Assembly: GCF_001949145.1 (NCBI RefSeq)
Contig: NW_019091783.1
Coordinates: 26,595 to 38,610 of the forward strand
Length of the DNA: 12,016 nt
DNA from: Acanthaster planci
Taxonomy: Eukaryota > Echinodermata > Asteroidea > Valvatida > Acanthasteridae
Direction: 5' to 3'
A model generated the notes under the pieces. That model ran no database searches. It worked only from the letters and a program-made list of their open reading frames with translations, and was not told the origin of the DNA. This document shows, piece after piece, positions 1 to 8,018 of this stretch. The number at the start of each line of letters is the position of its first letter. Position 1 is the first letter of the stretch. The position numbers and the translations under genes were made by a program.

Positions 1-831
1 CTCTTTTTGATATTGTCATTTTCATTCTTTGCCTTTAAAGAGTGCAATGTTACAGCAGGCTTTCTTTACAGAATTTCCATTTGGAGCATAGGGCTCCCTC
101 TAATTCGAAACTACATCTTCTAAGAATGATTGTTAAATGGAATCAACGAGGGTTTAAACTGTGTCTGACTTCAATTTTATTTCAATATGATAGTATACAA
201 ATAAAATTGTTGATGAGTGCAGTGTTTAAAATAATTTTTGTGTACCGGTGACAGGTGAAATATTTCATTCTACTCGGCGAAACAAAAATTATATTAAGAA
301 TGAAGAGGATATAAAGACGAAGGATTAGAGAGGTCTGCAAGGCACGATCCAATATACTTTTAGTTTTATTCTTTAAATACGTTTCAAAAAATACTTTACT
401 TCTTTAAAGTAGATTTAAAGTGCAAGTTTTTCATTTTTTTCAGGTCCGCTGTCTTTAGACCGTTCAGAATCCAAAAAAACAAGTCTTTATACAATCACGC
501 GACTCATGTTTTCAAATGCATTTGACACGTACCTTGTGAGCCATACATGACTGTATGGAAGCTTGTACTCCAGTGTCCAAAATTTCGTTAATCCCCATCT
601 TAAAACTTTAATTAACCGAATGACATAAAATTTTGGTTCAGGGTATTTCTCAAAGAGTCCAATCAAGTAGTGAAAGTTTGGTTCAAAATGATATGGAATA
701 TATACGCTCATTCCTTGCCCTCGGTAGTTGACTGTAGTTTGGGCCATTGGTCTCAATCAGTCTTTACCCGTAATCAATGCTGATATTTTTAGATTAATCA
801 AGGAAAAAAGGTTTATCGTACTAGGACGTGG
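1..831. other. AT-rich non-coding stretch, nothing recognised
   Basis: No recognisable gene, RNA or repeat. A minus-strand open frame at 756-487 (89 codons, starting MRPMAQTTVNYRG) is the longest one here. At this base composition several open frames of that length are expected by chance in 12 kb, and it shows no motif I know. A pyrimidine-rich run ending in CAG at about 430-443 looks like a splice acceptor, but no coding frame of note follows it. Confidence 0.5.
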
Positions 832-1187
832 TTCACTCAATGTCTCCTAGCACAATGGACTGTGCCAGGGAACAGGACGGTGCTTGTCCACACAAAGAGG
901 TTGTAACACATCTCCATGAGGAAAGTAATTGAGTCACAGCGTTAAATCATCCGATTTCCTGATCTGATAATCTGAACCCCCCCCCCTCCGAAGATTTATC
1001 TTTTGGACTGTTTGAATGTCAGGTGTCCACAGCTCGTCCAGCGAATGTCGAAAGTCCTCAGGAGAGGATAACTCATAAAGTGAACATTTTCAGAAAAAAA
1101 GGACAGATGATTCGCCGTTCAGTTACAGAAATGGTGCTTCGAGCCCAGATTTGTATCCAACCAAATGACGACCATGTGGAGGACTGA
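832..1187 (+). pseudogene. Degenerate immunoglobulin-like (V-type) domain fragment
   Basis: Two overlapping frames together resemble the second half of an Ig domain. The first frame (from 832) reads CLLAQWTVPGNRTVLVHTKR around 841-900, with a Cys and Trp like those of the Ig core. It then meets stops at TTG-TAA and CGT-TAA before ending near 976. The second frame is open from 963 to a TGA at 1185. It reads SEDLSFGLFECQVSTARPAN from about 987, which matches the F-strand signature of Ig domains (D-x-G-x-[FY]-x-C) with Ser in place of the usual Asp. A run of ten C (977-986) sits exactly where the frame must change. The Cys to Trp spacing is only 5 residues, shorter than normal, which suggests loss. 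No start codon or full domain is visible. Proteins of this type are normally cell-surface or secreted adhesion or receptor molecules. It is most likely a decayed exon; a live exon pair with odd splicing is less likely. Confidence 0.4.
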
Positions 1188-2527
1188 GACACTTTGAAAT
1201 ATGAAATGAGCTTCTCATAAGTTTTCAATGAACATGAAGATCTAAAGCTGGGAAGTTTTTGTTCTTTCTAACCAGCTCCGTGCAGTTCACGCTAGTCAAA
1301 CGCGCTTTCAGATGCACAATACTTTGTCGGCACGGGTACTCTTACGTCTACAATAAAATAATGGCATACGTACTGCATTATGGAGCGTGACCCTGATTTC
1401 ACCTTATCCCGCTCATTGTCTCCAGTGCAAGAATAATTGCTCTGAAAATACATGTAAAAACCGTTTGTGTTATAAAGTACAGCGTGGACCGTTTCGAAAA
1501 TGTCTAGTTTCAATGCTCATATTGCATCGTCGCAAAAAAAAAAATTCAACAACTACAAAAAAAAAAAAATGGAGCGATTGTGCAGTTCCTCTTTAGCATT
1601 CTCTGGACTTTTATTTCCCACGAAGTAAATTTGGTGACGGTGAAGTGTTGTCTATTTTGCAAATCAGGAATTAACATTCAGCCTGCCTATACTGATGTGT
1701 TTTTTTATAGTTCTATTTGATGACCCTGTTTAAAATAAAAAAAATGATCCGAATGCTGACTCGTACAGTTTTCTAACGGCCTGAATAATGATAATACCAA
1801 CTGCTGTAACGAGGATCAGTAAATCCGTAAAAAGAAAAACAGCAACGTTCACAACCAAACATAAGTCCACTTAACTAAAGATAATAAGATCGTCTCGTGT
1901 TGGCGCCAGGGCTCCTTTTTTTTCTTATAGGTCTAAACAATGTTCATGTGTTATGGTTCCAAAATTTCTTTACCCAGAAACGTGGGTCTATAGGTAGTTT
2001 ACCCTTGATTTCTTCCTCGGCAGAATGTGCCACCGATTCCACGTCGTTTCTGTTCATGCATTATGGCCGCTCGCTTGCAGACGGCTGGTCTCGTAGAAAA
2101 GATACTGACAAGGTTGGTTTTTTGTTTACTTTGCAAAGTGCAAAGCTGAGTCGGAGTTGCCTTGCTTTGTAAGTCATGTAAAAAAATCCTTCCCACGGAT
2201 CTTTGAACGCATCAGTGAACACATGGACTTCTGGCATAGTGCACGATCACTCAAATCATAGAGCTACAAATTTCTATGTTCAAATCAACAATGTTTAGTT
2301 CATATGTGCACGTAAAATGGCAAACAGAAATCGTGCCTAGTTACCTTCTGTTCACAGTTATCGTTTTTAGAAGCATGGTTTCCTATTGTGTCCGTCATGC
2401 TTCTGAAAGGATAAAGAAGAAATTGTTGAACTGCGGAACAACATGGACGCCACGTTTAAGCATATACCTCAACAACCTCAATCTGCTAAATGATATAATA
2501 ATTAGGTAATTCAAAATTATTTTTTAG
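1188..2527. other. Non-coding stretch with homopolymer runs
   Basis: No gene recognised. There are A11 (1534-1544) and A13 (1557-1569) runs, and shorter T runs around 1916-1923. Open frames of 69-91 codons on both strands (for example 1897-2172 plus) lack known motifs and are within chance length. A short frame near 2418-2503 (KDKEEIVELRNNMDATFKHI, then a further ten or so residues to a TGA) is preceded by an AG after a mildly pyrimidine-rich stretch. It could be a small exon, but nothing confirms it. Confidence 0.45.
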
Positions 2528-2716
2528 GTTCTGTACACTCAGAACAAAATTGAGCCGGGGGGAATTCATATTTCCTATGTGATAAATTCGTCTTCTCATA
2601 TTCAAGGTGAATTAAAGGCCACCGTGACGTTCCATAATGTAGTCGTCGGGTCGTCGCAGTTGCCGTACATCTTCGGGTTCCATCCAGCTCTCCCGTTGGA
2701 AAGCTGCTGTACTTAA
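2528..2716 (+). other. Exon-like open frame, unrecognised product
   Basis: The frame opens directly after an acceptor-like site (TTATTTTTTAG ending at 2527) and runs 62 codons to TAA at 2714-2716, with no Met near the start. It begins VLYTQNKIEPGGIHISYVIN and includes LKATVTFHNVVVGSSQLPYI. The second half (about 2605-2700) is visibly richer in G and C than its surroundings, as coding exons often are. I do not recognise the protein. The length alone is not significant, because open frames of about 60 codons occur by chance many times in this window. The acceptor and composition are the only support. It could be a terminal exon of a gene whose other exons lie outside the window, or chance. Confidence 0.2.
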
Positions 2717-3902
2717 AGTCAAAGTCCTATGTGTTCAGTAACTTCACATACTTTAATTTGACCGAAACACTTTGTCCTTACGTGCATCGATTTTTCAGAA
2801 CTGGTCACAATTATGTCAATGTCCCTTTGCATTGTTCAACCACGGACATTTACATATCTACAACTGCGAGCGTCTCCAGTGCAAAACACGTACAATCTCA
2901 GTTGCATGGATGTAATACGGACTGTTCTCGACTTTTCTCTAGAAAAAAAATCGCGATTATTTTGTTTGTATAAACCACTGTACCTAATTCAGTACTTTTA
3001 AGAGGAAAAGAAATATATGATTAAATTCTGATCGGATTCAAAATTTTCCTTTTTGCCTACTGACATAAAACGAAGCAGTTTTTATTTTTAGAGTTAAGGC
3101 GCCTACTTGCACCATAGAGGAAGGACACAGAAGGAGTTGCAACTCAGGCACTTCCAAGTGTTCAATGATGGTCACCGCTGAGTCAGGCGAATAATAGAAA
3201 ACATTCCAAAAATGCCTGACTACCGCAAGCATCTTGGCCGGACAAACGGGGCTAGTAATATTCTAGCAGTACTTGTAGTTTTTTGCTTGCAATTTAATAC
3301 AAATAATCGATGTGACCAGGAAATAGAGAGAGAAAACATTCCTGATATTATACGTATACTTTTGCCATCATAAATAAACTTTATAAATTTTGATACACTG
3401 TTCCATTATCCATGCAAAGTTTGGAATTTTATTCTCCTCCGTCCAATACATCAGTGTTTAAAGACTTGGTACAAATTTGGCTGAGACTCTCCAACAAACT
3501 GTTCACTACTACTGGAAAGTTGAGTTCATTAGGAACAAAATGCGCTATTTCATCACAGGGCGTGATCGAGAAATCCCATAAATGAAAATGATTCAAACAA
3601 AACACAAAATCTTGTAAACAAGTGGGCTATTTATTCCCAAAATAACTTCAGAAGAAAGCGTTCATGAAGGGCACTGACTGCACATATAGATTTAGGGCAC
3701 ACCGCGTAATGCAAGCAACTCCGCAAGCATTAAATTTGATGTTGTCATGAAATCATATCAAGCACCAACAAAGGCATGAATATTCAATTTCCTATACCTC
3801 GGTACACGAAGTTTTAAGGATGCAGATTACCAAATGTATTTGTGCACTAACACAGCTGCTTCGGCTCGGGTTTCATTTCTGCAACCAGTGAAGACCTTCC
3901 CA
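2717..3902. other. Non-coding stretch with weak minus-strand open frames
   Basis: No gene recognised. Two minus-strand stretches look mildly protein-like. One is 3232-3038 (64 codons, MLAVVRHFWNVFYYSPDSAV near its start). The other is 3752-3429, a single frame broken by TGA at 3648-3650 and TAG at 3627-3629, containing ITPCDEIAHFVPNELNFPVV. Neither carries a family motif, and their lengths are within chance. They could be remnants of one minus-strand gene together with the frame in the 4229-4358 repeat arm, but this is speculation. Confidence 0.35.
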
Positions 3903-4011
3903 GACAAACTACAACACGATTGGTAGTTTATAAATTCTGACTTCATACTCCATATATCTTTAGACAATCATGCAAGGATAGTATAGAAGAAATTCGTCAT
4001 GATGACGTTAT
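3903..4011 (+). repeat. Inverted repeat, left arm
   Basis: This arm is the reverse complement of 4229-4358. The outermost 29 bases (from GACAAACTACAACACGATTG) match exactly. Other exact blocks are GACTTCATACTCCATATA, AATCATGCAAGGAT and TAGAAGAAATT, and the arm ends with GACGTTAT. The left arm lacks about 20 bases present in the right arm just after the first block. A weaker match may extend outward to about 3890. The two arms enclose about 217 bases. Confidence 0.85.
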
Positions 4012-4228
4012 CAGATGATTTTTTAAATTTAAAAATTCAATTCGTGTACATCAACAACAAGTATTGAGATAATCAAGTTATAAATTTGAAAACGGTAAAT
4101 CAACCAGCCAACAAAAAAACGAATAACTCATAAACACAAAAAGGAGAGTCATAATTATAAGTATTTCAGACACAAGGCATACCGGAAAGGTAAATGAGTG
4201 AGGTACTTGAGTGATGTATAAGTGGCGT
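4012..4228. other. Spacer between inverted repeat arms
   Basis: AT-rich sequence between the two arms. A minus-strand open frame (4320-4078, 80 codons) starts in the right arm and runs through this spacer. Its spacer part is rich in hydrophobic residues (SEILIIMTLLFVFMSYSFFC) and looks like a chance membrane-type reading of AT-rich DNA. No transposase or other gene is visible, so any element carrying these arms would be non-autonomous. Confidence 0.5.
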
Positions 4229-4358
4229 ATAACGTCATTATCATCAATTTCTTCTAGGACCATCCTTGCATGATTTTGTAGAGGTATATGGAGTATGAAG
4301 TCAATCAGAGTTAATATCAATAAGAGTTAATAAACTACCAATCGTGTTGTAGTTTGTC
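4229..4358 (-). repeat. Inverted repeat, right arm
   Basis: Reverse-complement partner of 3903-4011. It carries an extra stretch of about 20 bases with a repeated TTAACTCT/TTATTGATATTAACTC character (minus-strand reading) near its outer end. Read on the minus strand, the arm and the sequence beyond give an open frame including LQNHARMVLEEIDDNDVIRH, whose counterpart in the left arm is broken by a stop. That pattern could mean a once-coding piece was duplicated in inverted orientation. I recognise no family. Confidence 0.85.
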
Positions 4359-4550
4359 GAGGAAAGGACACATGTAAAAGGGATCAAGAAACCGGAAAAA
4401 GTACATACGGGGCAAAATGAAAACATAAAAATGGAACAAATACGACAGACATAAAACACAAAGAAAGAAATCGAGAAAGGCGTACAAAGACATTTAGTTT
4501 CATGCCATGAGTTATTTCATTTTCTTCAATGTCATTTCATTTGATCCATT

Positions 4551-4575
4551 GTTTGTTTGTTTGTTTGTTTGTTTG
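4551..4575 (+). repeat. (GTTT)6 microsatellite
   Basis: Six perfect GTTT units followed by G. It lies just upstream of the 5' leader of the LINE and may mark its left flank, because some Tx1-type elements insert into simple repeats. No matching GTTT repeat is seen at the other end of the window, so target specificity is not supported. Confidence 0.95.
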
Positions 4576-4765
4576 AGATGGTGTGATTTTGAGCTCTCGT
4601 TTAACGTAAGCTTTTCACCGTGTTAGAGACCAAGTTTGGTCCTTTATTGTTTGTAGTTGCTCTTGCAGACTTTTGTAGACTTTACTGGTTCTGCATAAGT
4701 ATCGTTAAGTTGTATCGTTTACTGATATTTTCATCTCCATTTTATACCCCTGTATACTCCTATTA

Positions 4766-4872
4766 CGTTAGTCAGCTAGGCTGCGCTGGCCACCATGGCT
4801 GGTCGTGCTGCTAGCTGGCTGTTATTTCGTTAGTCAGCTAGGCTGGCCACCATGGCTGTTCGTGCTGCTAGC
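4766..4872 (+). repeat. Tandem duplication of the ORF1 start region
   Basis: Unit 1 (4766-4815) and unit 2 (4828-4872) match at 44 of 45 aligned bases. Unit 1 has five extra bases (CTGCGCTGG against CTGG). Both units contain GCCACCATGGCT, a perfect Kozak context around an ATG. Twelve bases (4816-4827) separate the units. Only the second ATG (4852) opens ORF1. The near identity, beside an otherwise heavily mutated element, suggests the duplication is recent or kept by the family. Confidence 0.9.
4795..4833 (+). other. Short upstream ORF from the duplicated start codon
   Basis: The ATG of repeat unit 1 opens 12 codons (MAGRAASWLLFR) and stops at TAG 4831-4833, 18 bases before the ORF1 ATG. Its first residues parallel ORF1 (MAVRAAS). 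With an equally strong Kozak context it would be expected to lower ORF1 translation, or to require reinitiation. That role is inferred from position only. Confidence 0.5.
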
Positions 4873-5448
4873 CGTACCACTGTTCGAGATCATTCAACTG
4901 ATCAGTTGACTGGCTCTTCAAAAGCCACCCCTGCATCTGAGCCTTTCAGCAACACAATTCATGACAATGGAATAGCTTTTAAAGCTGAGGACAACGTTTC
5001 TGTTCAGTCTCACGTAAATGCACTCACGGATCACTGTTTCTTGTATAAACCCTCGGGATATAGTCTCAGCCTCTCGCATATCAAATGGCGCGTGGCCGTT
5101 TATCTGAAATCCAGAGACGCGGTTGAAGAAGCTGTCGTGTTCGGGCTAGAATATAATGATTCTTTCATCACCATTACCCCCTTGGTTCAACCTACTGAAA
5201 GACTTGTGCTTTCTAATGTCTACCCCGAATTACCCAATGCTTTCATTGCGCAAACGCAAACCTATCAGGTTTCTGTAAACCAGTATCAGCAATCAAACCC
5301 ATACCTCTAGGGATAAAAGACAACAAAATATCTCATGTCATGTCTTTCAGAAGCCAAGTACATGTTATTATAGAAACAAATGTCACCATAAATGAATATA
5401 GCTGGTTCATTGTTGTGCATCTTAGATATAAATTAAATTGTTATGTTT
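4852..5448 (+). pseudogene. LINE ORF1, 5' part (gag-like RNA-binding protein)
   Basis: ORF1 of Tx1/L1-type elements encodes a protein that binds the element RNA and forms the particle used for transposition. The start at 4852 is chosen for its perfect Kozak context and the good frame that follows. The first frame (152 codons to TAG at 5308-5310) is Ser/Thr-rich at the N-terminus. It then shows the ORF1 core: WRVAVYLKSRDAVEEAVVFG, an I-x-P-L segment, and RLVLSNVYPELPNAFI, the β-strand/loop region of the RRM-like fold. Near 5256-5290 the frame changes and the family pattern continues as PVSAIKPIPLGIKDNKISHV and SFRSQVHVII. It runs on to about 5445, where the Penelope-like element begins. The expected next feature, a CCHC zinc knuckle, is absent here and after the insertion. 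The protein is broken and not functional. Confidence 0.75.
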
Positions 5449-5499
5449 TTTGTTGTTGTTGTTTTTGAGCTAGTTTAACACAACATATAGATCATAAGA

Positions 5500-5541
5500 T
5501 AGAGACAACGTTTCGATCCGGAGATCTTCATCAGGACTGCC
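5500..5541 (-). ncRNA. Hammerhead ribozyme-like core in the PLE 3' region
   Basis: On the minus strand the sequence reads CTGATGA (5534-5528), one A, a 4-bp stem GATC (5526-5523), loop TCCG, GATC (5518-5515), then GAAA (5514-5511), C-GTT-G, and TC ending at 5504. This is the hammerhead order: CUGAUGA, helix II, GAAA, helix III, UH cleavage site, with a minimal 2-bp helix III (AC/GU). Hammerhead motifs with very short helix III are known from terminal repeats of Penelope-like elements, and the position after the endonuclease stop fits. Helix I is the weak point: bases before CUGAUGA and after the cleavage site do not pair well in this copy. It may be decayed, act only as a dimer, or need a partner copy that has been lost. 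Confidence 0.6.
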
Positions 5542-5654
5542 CAGAATAGTAAAAGGCCAGGCATAAATACTGAAACACTCAAGTAATGGAAATAAGCACC
5601 AGCTGTGTGGTAGGCAAGTGAAATAACTGTGGATAAACTATGTCCATGCAGGTG

Positions 5655-6059
5655 TTATTGCCAAATGGGGTGCATGTGGACACCAGAGTCAATGTTTATG
5701 TTCGCAGTCTGTTGAATAAACAGAGCTTCCTTGATTCTTCTGGTGCCGGCGAATTGTCCTTTGTCTAAGATTTTGGCATCCTCCCTTTTGTCTGTATGTT
5801 GGCTGTTGACTACGTGGAGAGCAATGGCATTGTTCCTGTCCTTGTTCTTTACTGCTCGTTTGTGCTCTGCCATTCTGACTTGAAGACTACGTCCCGTTTC
5901 TCCGACATAAACTTTACCACACTCGCATGGAATGGAGTAAATTACCCCGTTGATTTTGTCTGGTTTTGTTTTTACTTTGGTTAGTTGTTGTCCAAGTGTA
6001 TGTCTTGATTTAAAGACAGACTTGATTTCCAGTTTTCTTTCAGTCTTCAATTTTCTCAC
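5655..6059 (-). pseudogene. PLE GIY-YIG endonuclease domain
   Basis: This C-terminal domain of the PLE protein nicks target DNA for target-primed reverse transcription. The 134-codon frame is uninterrupted to its stop. The motif GVIYSI is at residues 38-43 and YVGETGR at 51-57 (5909-5889), the two strands that name the family. Arg62, an AEH motif (64-66) and Glu111 in KEALFI are the other expected active-site and core positions. Cys45/Cys47 with His82/His88 resemble the CCHH-type zinc site reported in PLE nucleases. VFKSRHTLGQQLTK (15-28) is the linker seen before this domain. The stretch is not a gene by itself: it joins the RT frame upstream by a frame change near 6050, overlapping it by 20 bases. 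All key residues appear to be kept. Confidence 0.85.
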
Positions 6060-7030
6060 TTAGTCCCTCGACGTAGGGGAGGTACATGGTCTTGAGGTCC
6101 TGCATACTCTGGGTGGGTTTCCTGGGTTTGTTGGAGTTAATGATCTGCCGGGCCAAGTTTGGAGGGTAACCATTGGCTGTGAAGACATGGTGTAGATTGT
6201 CCAGTTCCTTGTCGAGGGTGGTAGCAGGGCATATGTTTTGTGCACGTTTCTCAAGGCAAGTTACGATGCCAGATTTGATCCGGGGGTGATGATGGGAGTT
6301 GTAATGCAGATAGCGGTCCGTACGTGTAGGTTTGCGGTAGACTGATGTAGACAGCTGGTTGTGTCTTGTCACGTGGACATCCAGAAATGGCAAGGAGTTG
6401 TCAGAAATGCGCCTAGTTTTCCTCTCCCATGGGGCCACAGTGTGAAGGTGTCATCCACATATCTGATCCATAGGTCCGGTTTGTCTTGGGCGGATATAAG
6501 AGCCAGTTGTTCAAAATGTTCCATGTACAAATTGGCTACAACTGGTGAGAGGGGGGACCCATGGCAGCGCCATCAGACTGCTCCCAAAATTCTCTCTGGT
6601 ACAGGAAATATGTCGTCCTGAGGGAGAATTCAGTAAGTTCGCATACTGTGGCGACCGGGACGGGGTGCGGTCCTGTAGCGTGGGGTCTGCATCCAAGTAC
6701 TGGCTTATGTCATTAATGGCCTCCTCAGTGGGTACTCTGCTGAAGAGGCTTTCTACATCAAAGCTCGCCATTAGATCGGTAGGGCGGAGGTGCATGTTCT
6801 CTATCCGTTTGAGGAGGAAATTTTGATTTTTGCAAGCACCTTGGTGAGGTAGTATGTCGGGGATCCGATGGCAGAACGATGGGTCTCAGCGGCACATTCT
6901 CTTTGTGTATCTTTGGTACTCTGTACAGTTGTGGAGCGACTGCGTGATTGGGTTTGAATTTCCGTACCTGATCATATGAACATTGCTCACGCAGGAGTAA
7001 ACTATAGAGTGGATGGCCATATAAGTAAAA
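6040..7030 (-). pseudogene. PLE reverse transcriptase, frameshifted
   Basis: Minus-strand order: VPKIHKENVPLRPIV (about 6935-6885), then after a frame change MASFDVESLFSRVPTEEAIN (from 6771), which carries the first catalytic Asp. A further frame gives TYFLYQREFWEQSDGAAMG, and a one-base loss leads to SPLSPVVANLYMEHFEQ. The catalytic RYVDDTFTLW follows, with YVDD at 6461-6450. Next come SLPFLDVHVTRHNQLSTSVY and RKPTRTDRYLH, the thumb region of PLE proteins. Between HGRGKLGAFL and NSLPFLDV, family members have roughly 25 more residues, so a deletion near 6400-6420 is likely. At least four frame changes and two stops break the protein, although both catalytic Asp motifs are kept. It would copy the PLE RNA at the nicked target. 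Confidence 0.8.
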
Positions 7031-7034
7031 ACTG

Positions 7035-7060
7035 CAAAAAAAAACAAAACAAAACAAAAC
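7035..7060. repeat. A9 and (CAAAA)3 simple repeat at the PLE/LINE junction
   Basis: C followed by nine A, then three CAAAA-type units, between the truncated PLE 5' end and the point where LINE ORF1 resumes. Read on the PLE strand it is (GTTTT)n. It may be filler made during insertion or expansion of an A-rich target. Confidence 0.8.
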
Positions 7061-7990
7061 AGCCAGAAATGTCCTCATCTGAGGCCAACATTGAACCCTT
7101 CAACCCTTTGAATCCTCCCCCAAATTCATGTGCAGCAAAAAAAATCTGATCCCAAAACACCAACCAAACCACAGTACTCGTAACCCTACCGATCACAATC
7201 AATCTTCACTCTCTGCAAACAGAATCGCAGACACTCGTGAGCCTCAAGGGCCATCTACCAAACCGGACGCTCCGCCTCCTGCAGCACAAGCTCCAGAAAG
7301 GCAAGAGGAGGAAAAAGAAAATACATGTATGGCCACACAAACCACCACCCCAAAACATACTGCTTCCTCTGCGCAATCTACAACACCATCCTCACATGTG
7401 TCAAATAGTACTAACATTCCTTCTATCTGAGGTTCACCCCCAGCACCCTCTAGAGTTTCTCCCCCTCTCTTCACTGAGGTAGTAGCTAAAAGGAAACACA
7501 AGCCATCTAAACCAAAGAAGGACATTCCTAATCCTCTAGTGCCACTCAAGTAACCCTCTCCACAACGAAAATTGAGAAAACAAAGTGATCCACCTCACAT
7601 GGACACAGAGACAAATATCACCCAGGTCCTTGATGACAGTCAAATTTCTTTAGAGTCACAAACACAGCCATGTCAACCGGAAATGGGAAGTGACCAAGAG
7701 TCGATTTCCTCCGACTGGAGTCAATTTGCTCAAGATGACGACGGGCTGGTGAGTGTAAATCTCTCAAAAGGACCATCGGAAAATAAGGAGATCGCAGATT
7801 TTCTCAAGTGCGTCAAGTCTCGTCGGAAACTGCTCGACGTTCTACGAAATTCACTGACGACATCCCTGGTCTAGTCAAACAGCTCAAACCACTTCGAAAC
7901 AGCCCCCAGCTGACAAAGAACATGCAAAAGAGAATTCGCAAACTCGTCAGGAACCTTGATCCAACTGATCCCATTCATCTTATTCCATAA
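7060..7990 (+). pseudogene. LINE ORF1, 3' part (low-complexity tail and C-terminal helix)
   Basis: ORF1 resumes after the PLE as a Pro/Ser/Thr/Gln-rich tail (frame 1 from 7060, then frame 3 from about 7128 across an A run). TGA at 7428-7430 and TAA at 7551-7553 lie in frame. A Lys-rich patch (VVAKRKHKPSKPKK, about 7480-7520) may be a nuclear or RNA-binding signal. An acidic stretch (SSDWSQFAQDDDGL) follows near 7705-7750. A frame change near 7800-7815 joins IADFLK to the basic C-terminal helix KFTDDIPGLVKQLKPL and MQKRIRKLVRNL, ending at TAA 7988-7990. This layout matches the tail of ORF1 in Tx1-type elements. The zinc knuckle that should precede it is missing. Confidence 0.65.
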
Positions 7991-8018
7991 TACTTTTTCT
8001 TCTTGTCTTCTTTTTCAC

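Larger units (their letters stand above)
5445..7034 (-). mobile_element. Penelope-like element (GIY-YIG type), 5'-truncated
   Basis: Read on the minus strand, the element starts inside the reverse transcriptase, just before VPKIHKENVPLRPIV. It continues through the palm, the GIY-YIG endonuclease and a 3' UTR of about 200 bases with a hammerhead-like core. The N-terminal third and the 5' copy of the terminal repeat are missing. The ends abut simple repeats: (CAAAA)3 with an A9 run at 7035-7060 on one side and (TGT)4 at 5451-5462 on the other. No target duplication was found. It interrupts LINE ORF1, so it inserted later than the LINE. Frame changes and an internal deletion make it inactive. 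Confidence 0.85.

Noticed and set aside
487-756. 89-codon minus-strand open frame
   Set aside because: Length is within chance for this composition, with no motif or supporting signals.
1500-1728. A protein-like reading (FLFSILWTFISHEVN) after the A runs
   Set aside because: It joins the upstream ATG frame only if bases in the A11/A13 runs are miscounted. As given, that ATG frame stops at about 1630.
3429-3752. Minus-strand frame with protein-like sequence, possible gene
   Set aside because: Interrupted by TGA and TAG, no family motif, and open pieces within chance length.
4585-5480. Shared TTTTGAGCT...GTTTAAC at about 4587 and 5463, possible terminal repeat of the PLE or a target duplication
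   Set aside because: The match is short and gapped and does not extend on either side, so it is probably coincidence.
6361-6826. Plus-strand open frames of 86 and 93 codons
   Set aside because: They are antisense shadows of the PLE reverse transcriptase.
7244-7549. 101-codon minus-strand frame rich in Gly, Val and Cys
   Set aside because: Antisense shadow of the Pro/Ser/Thr-rich ORF1 tail.
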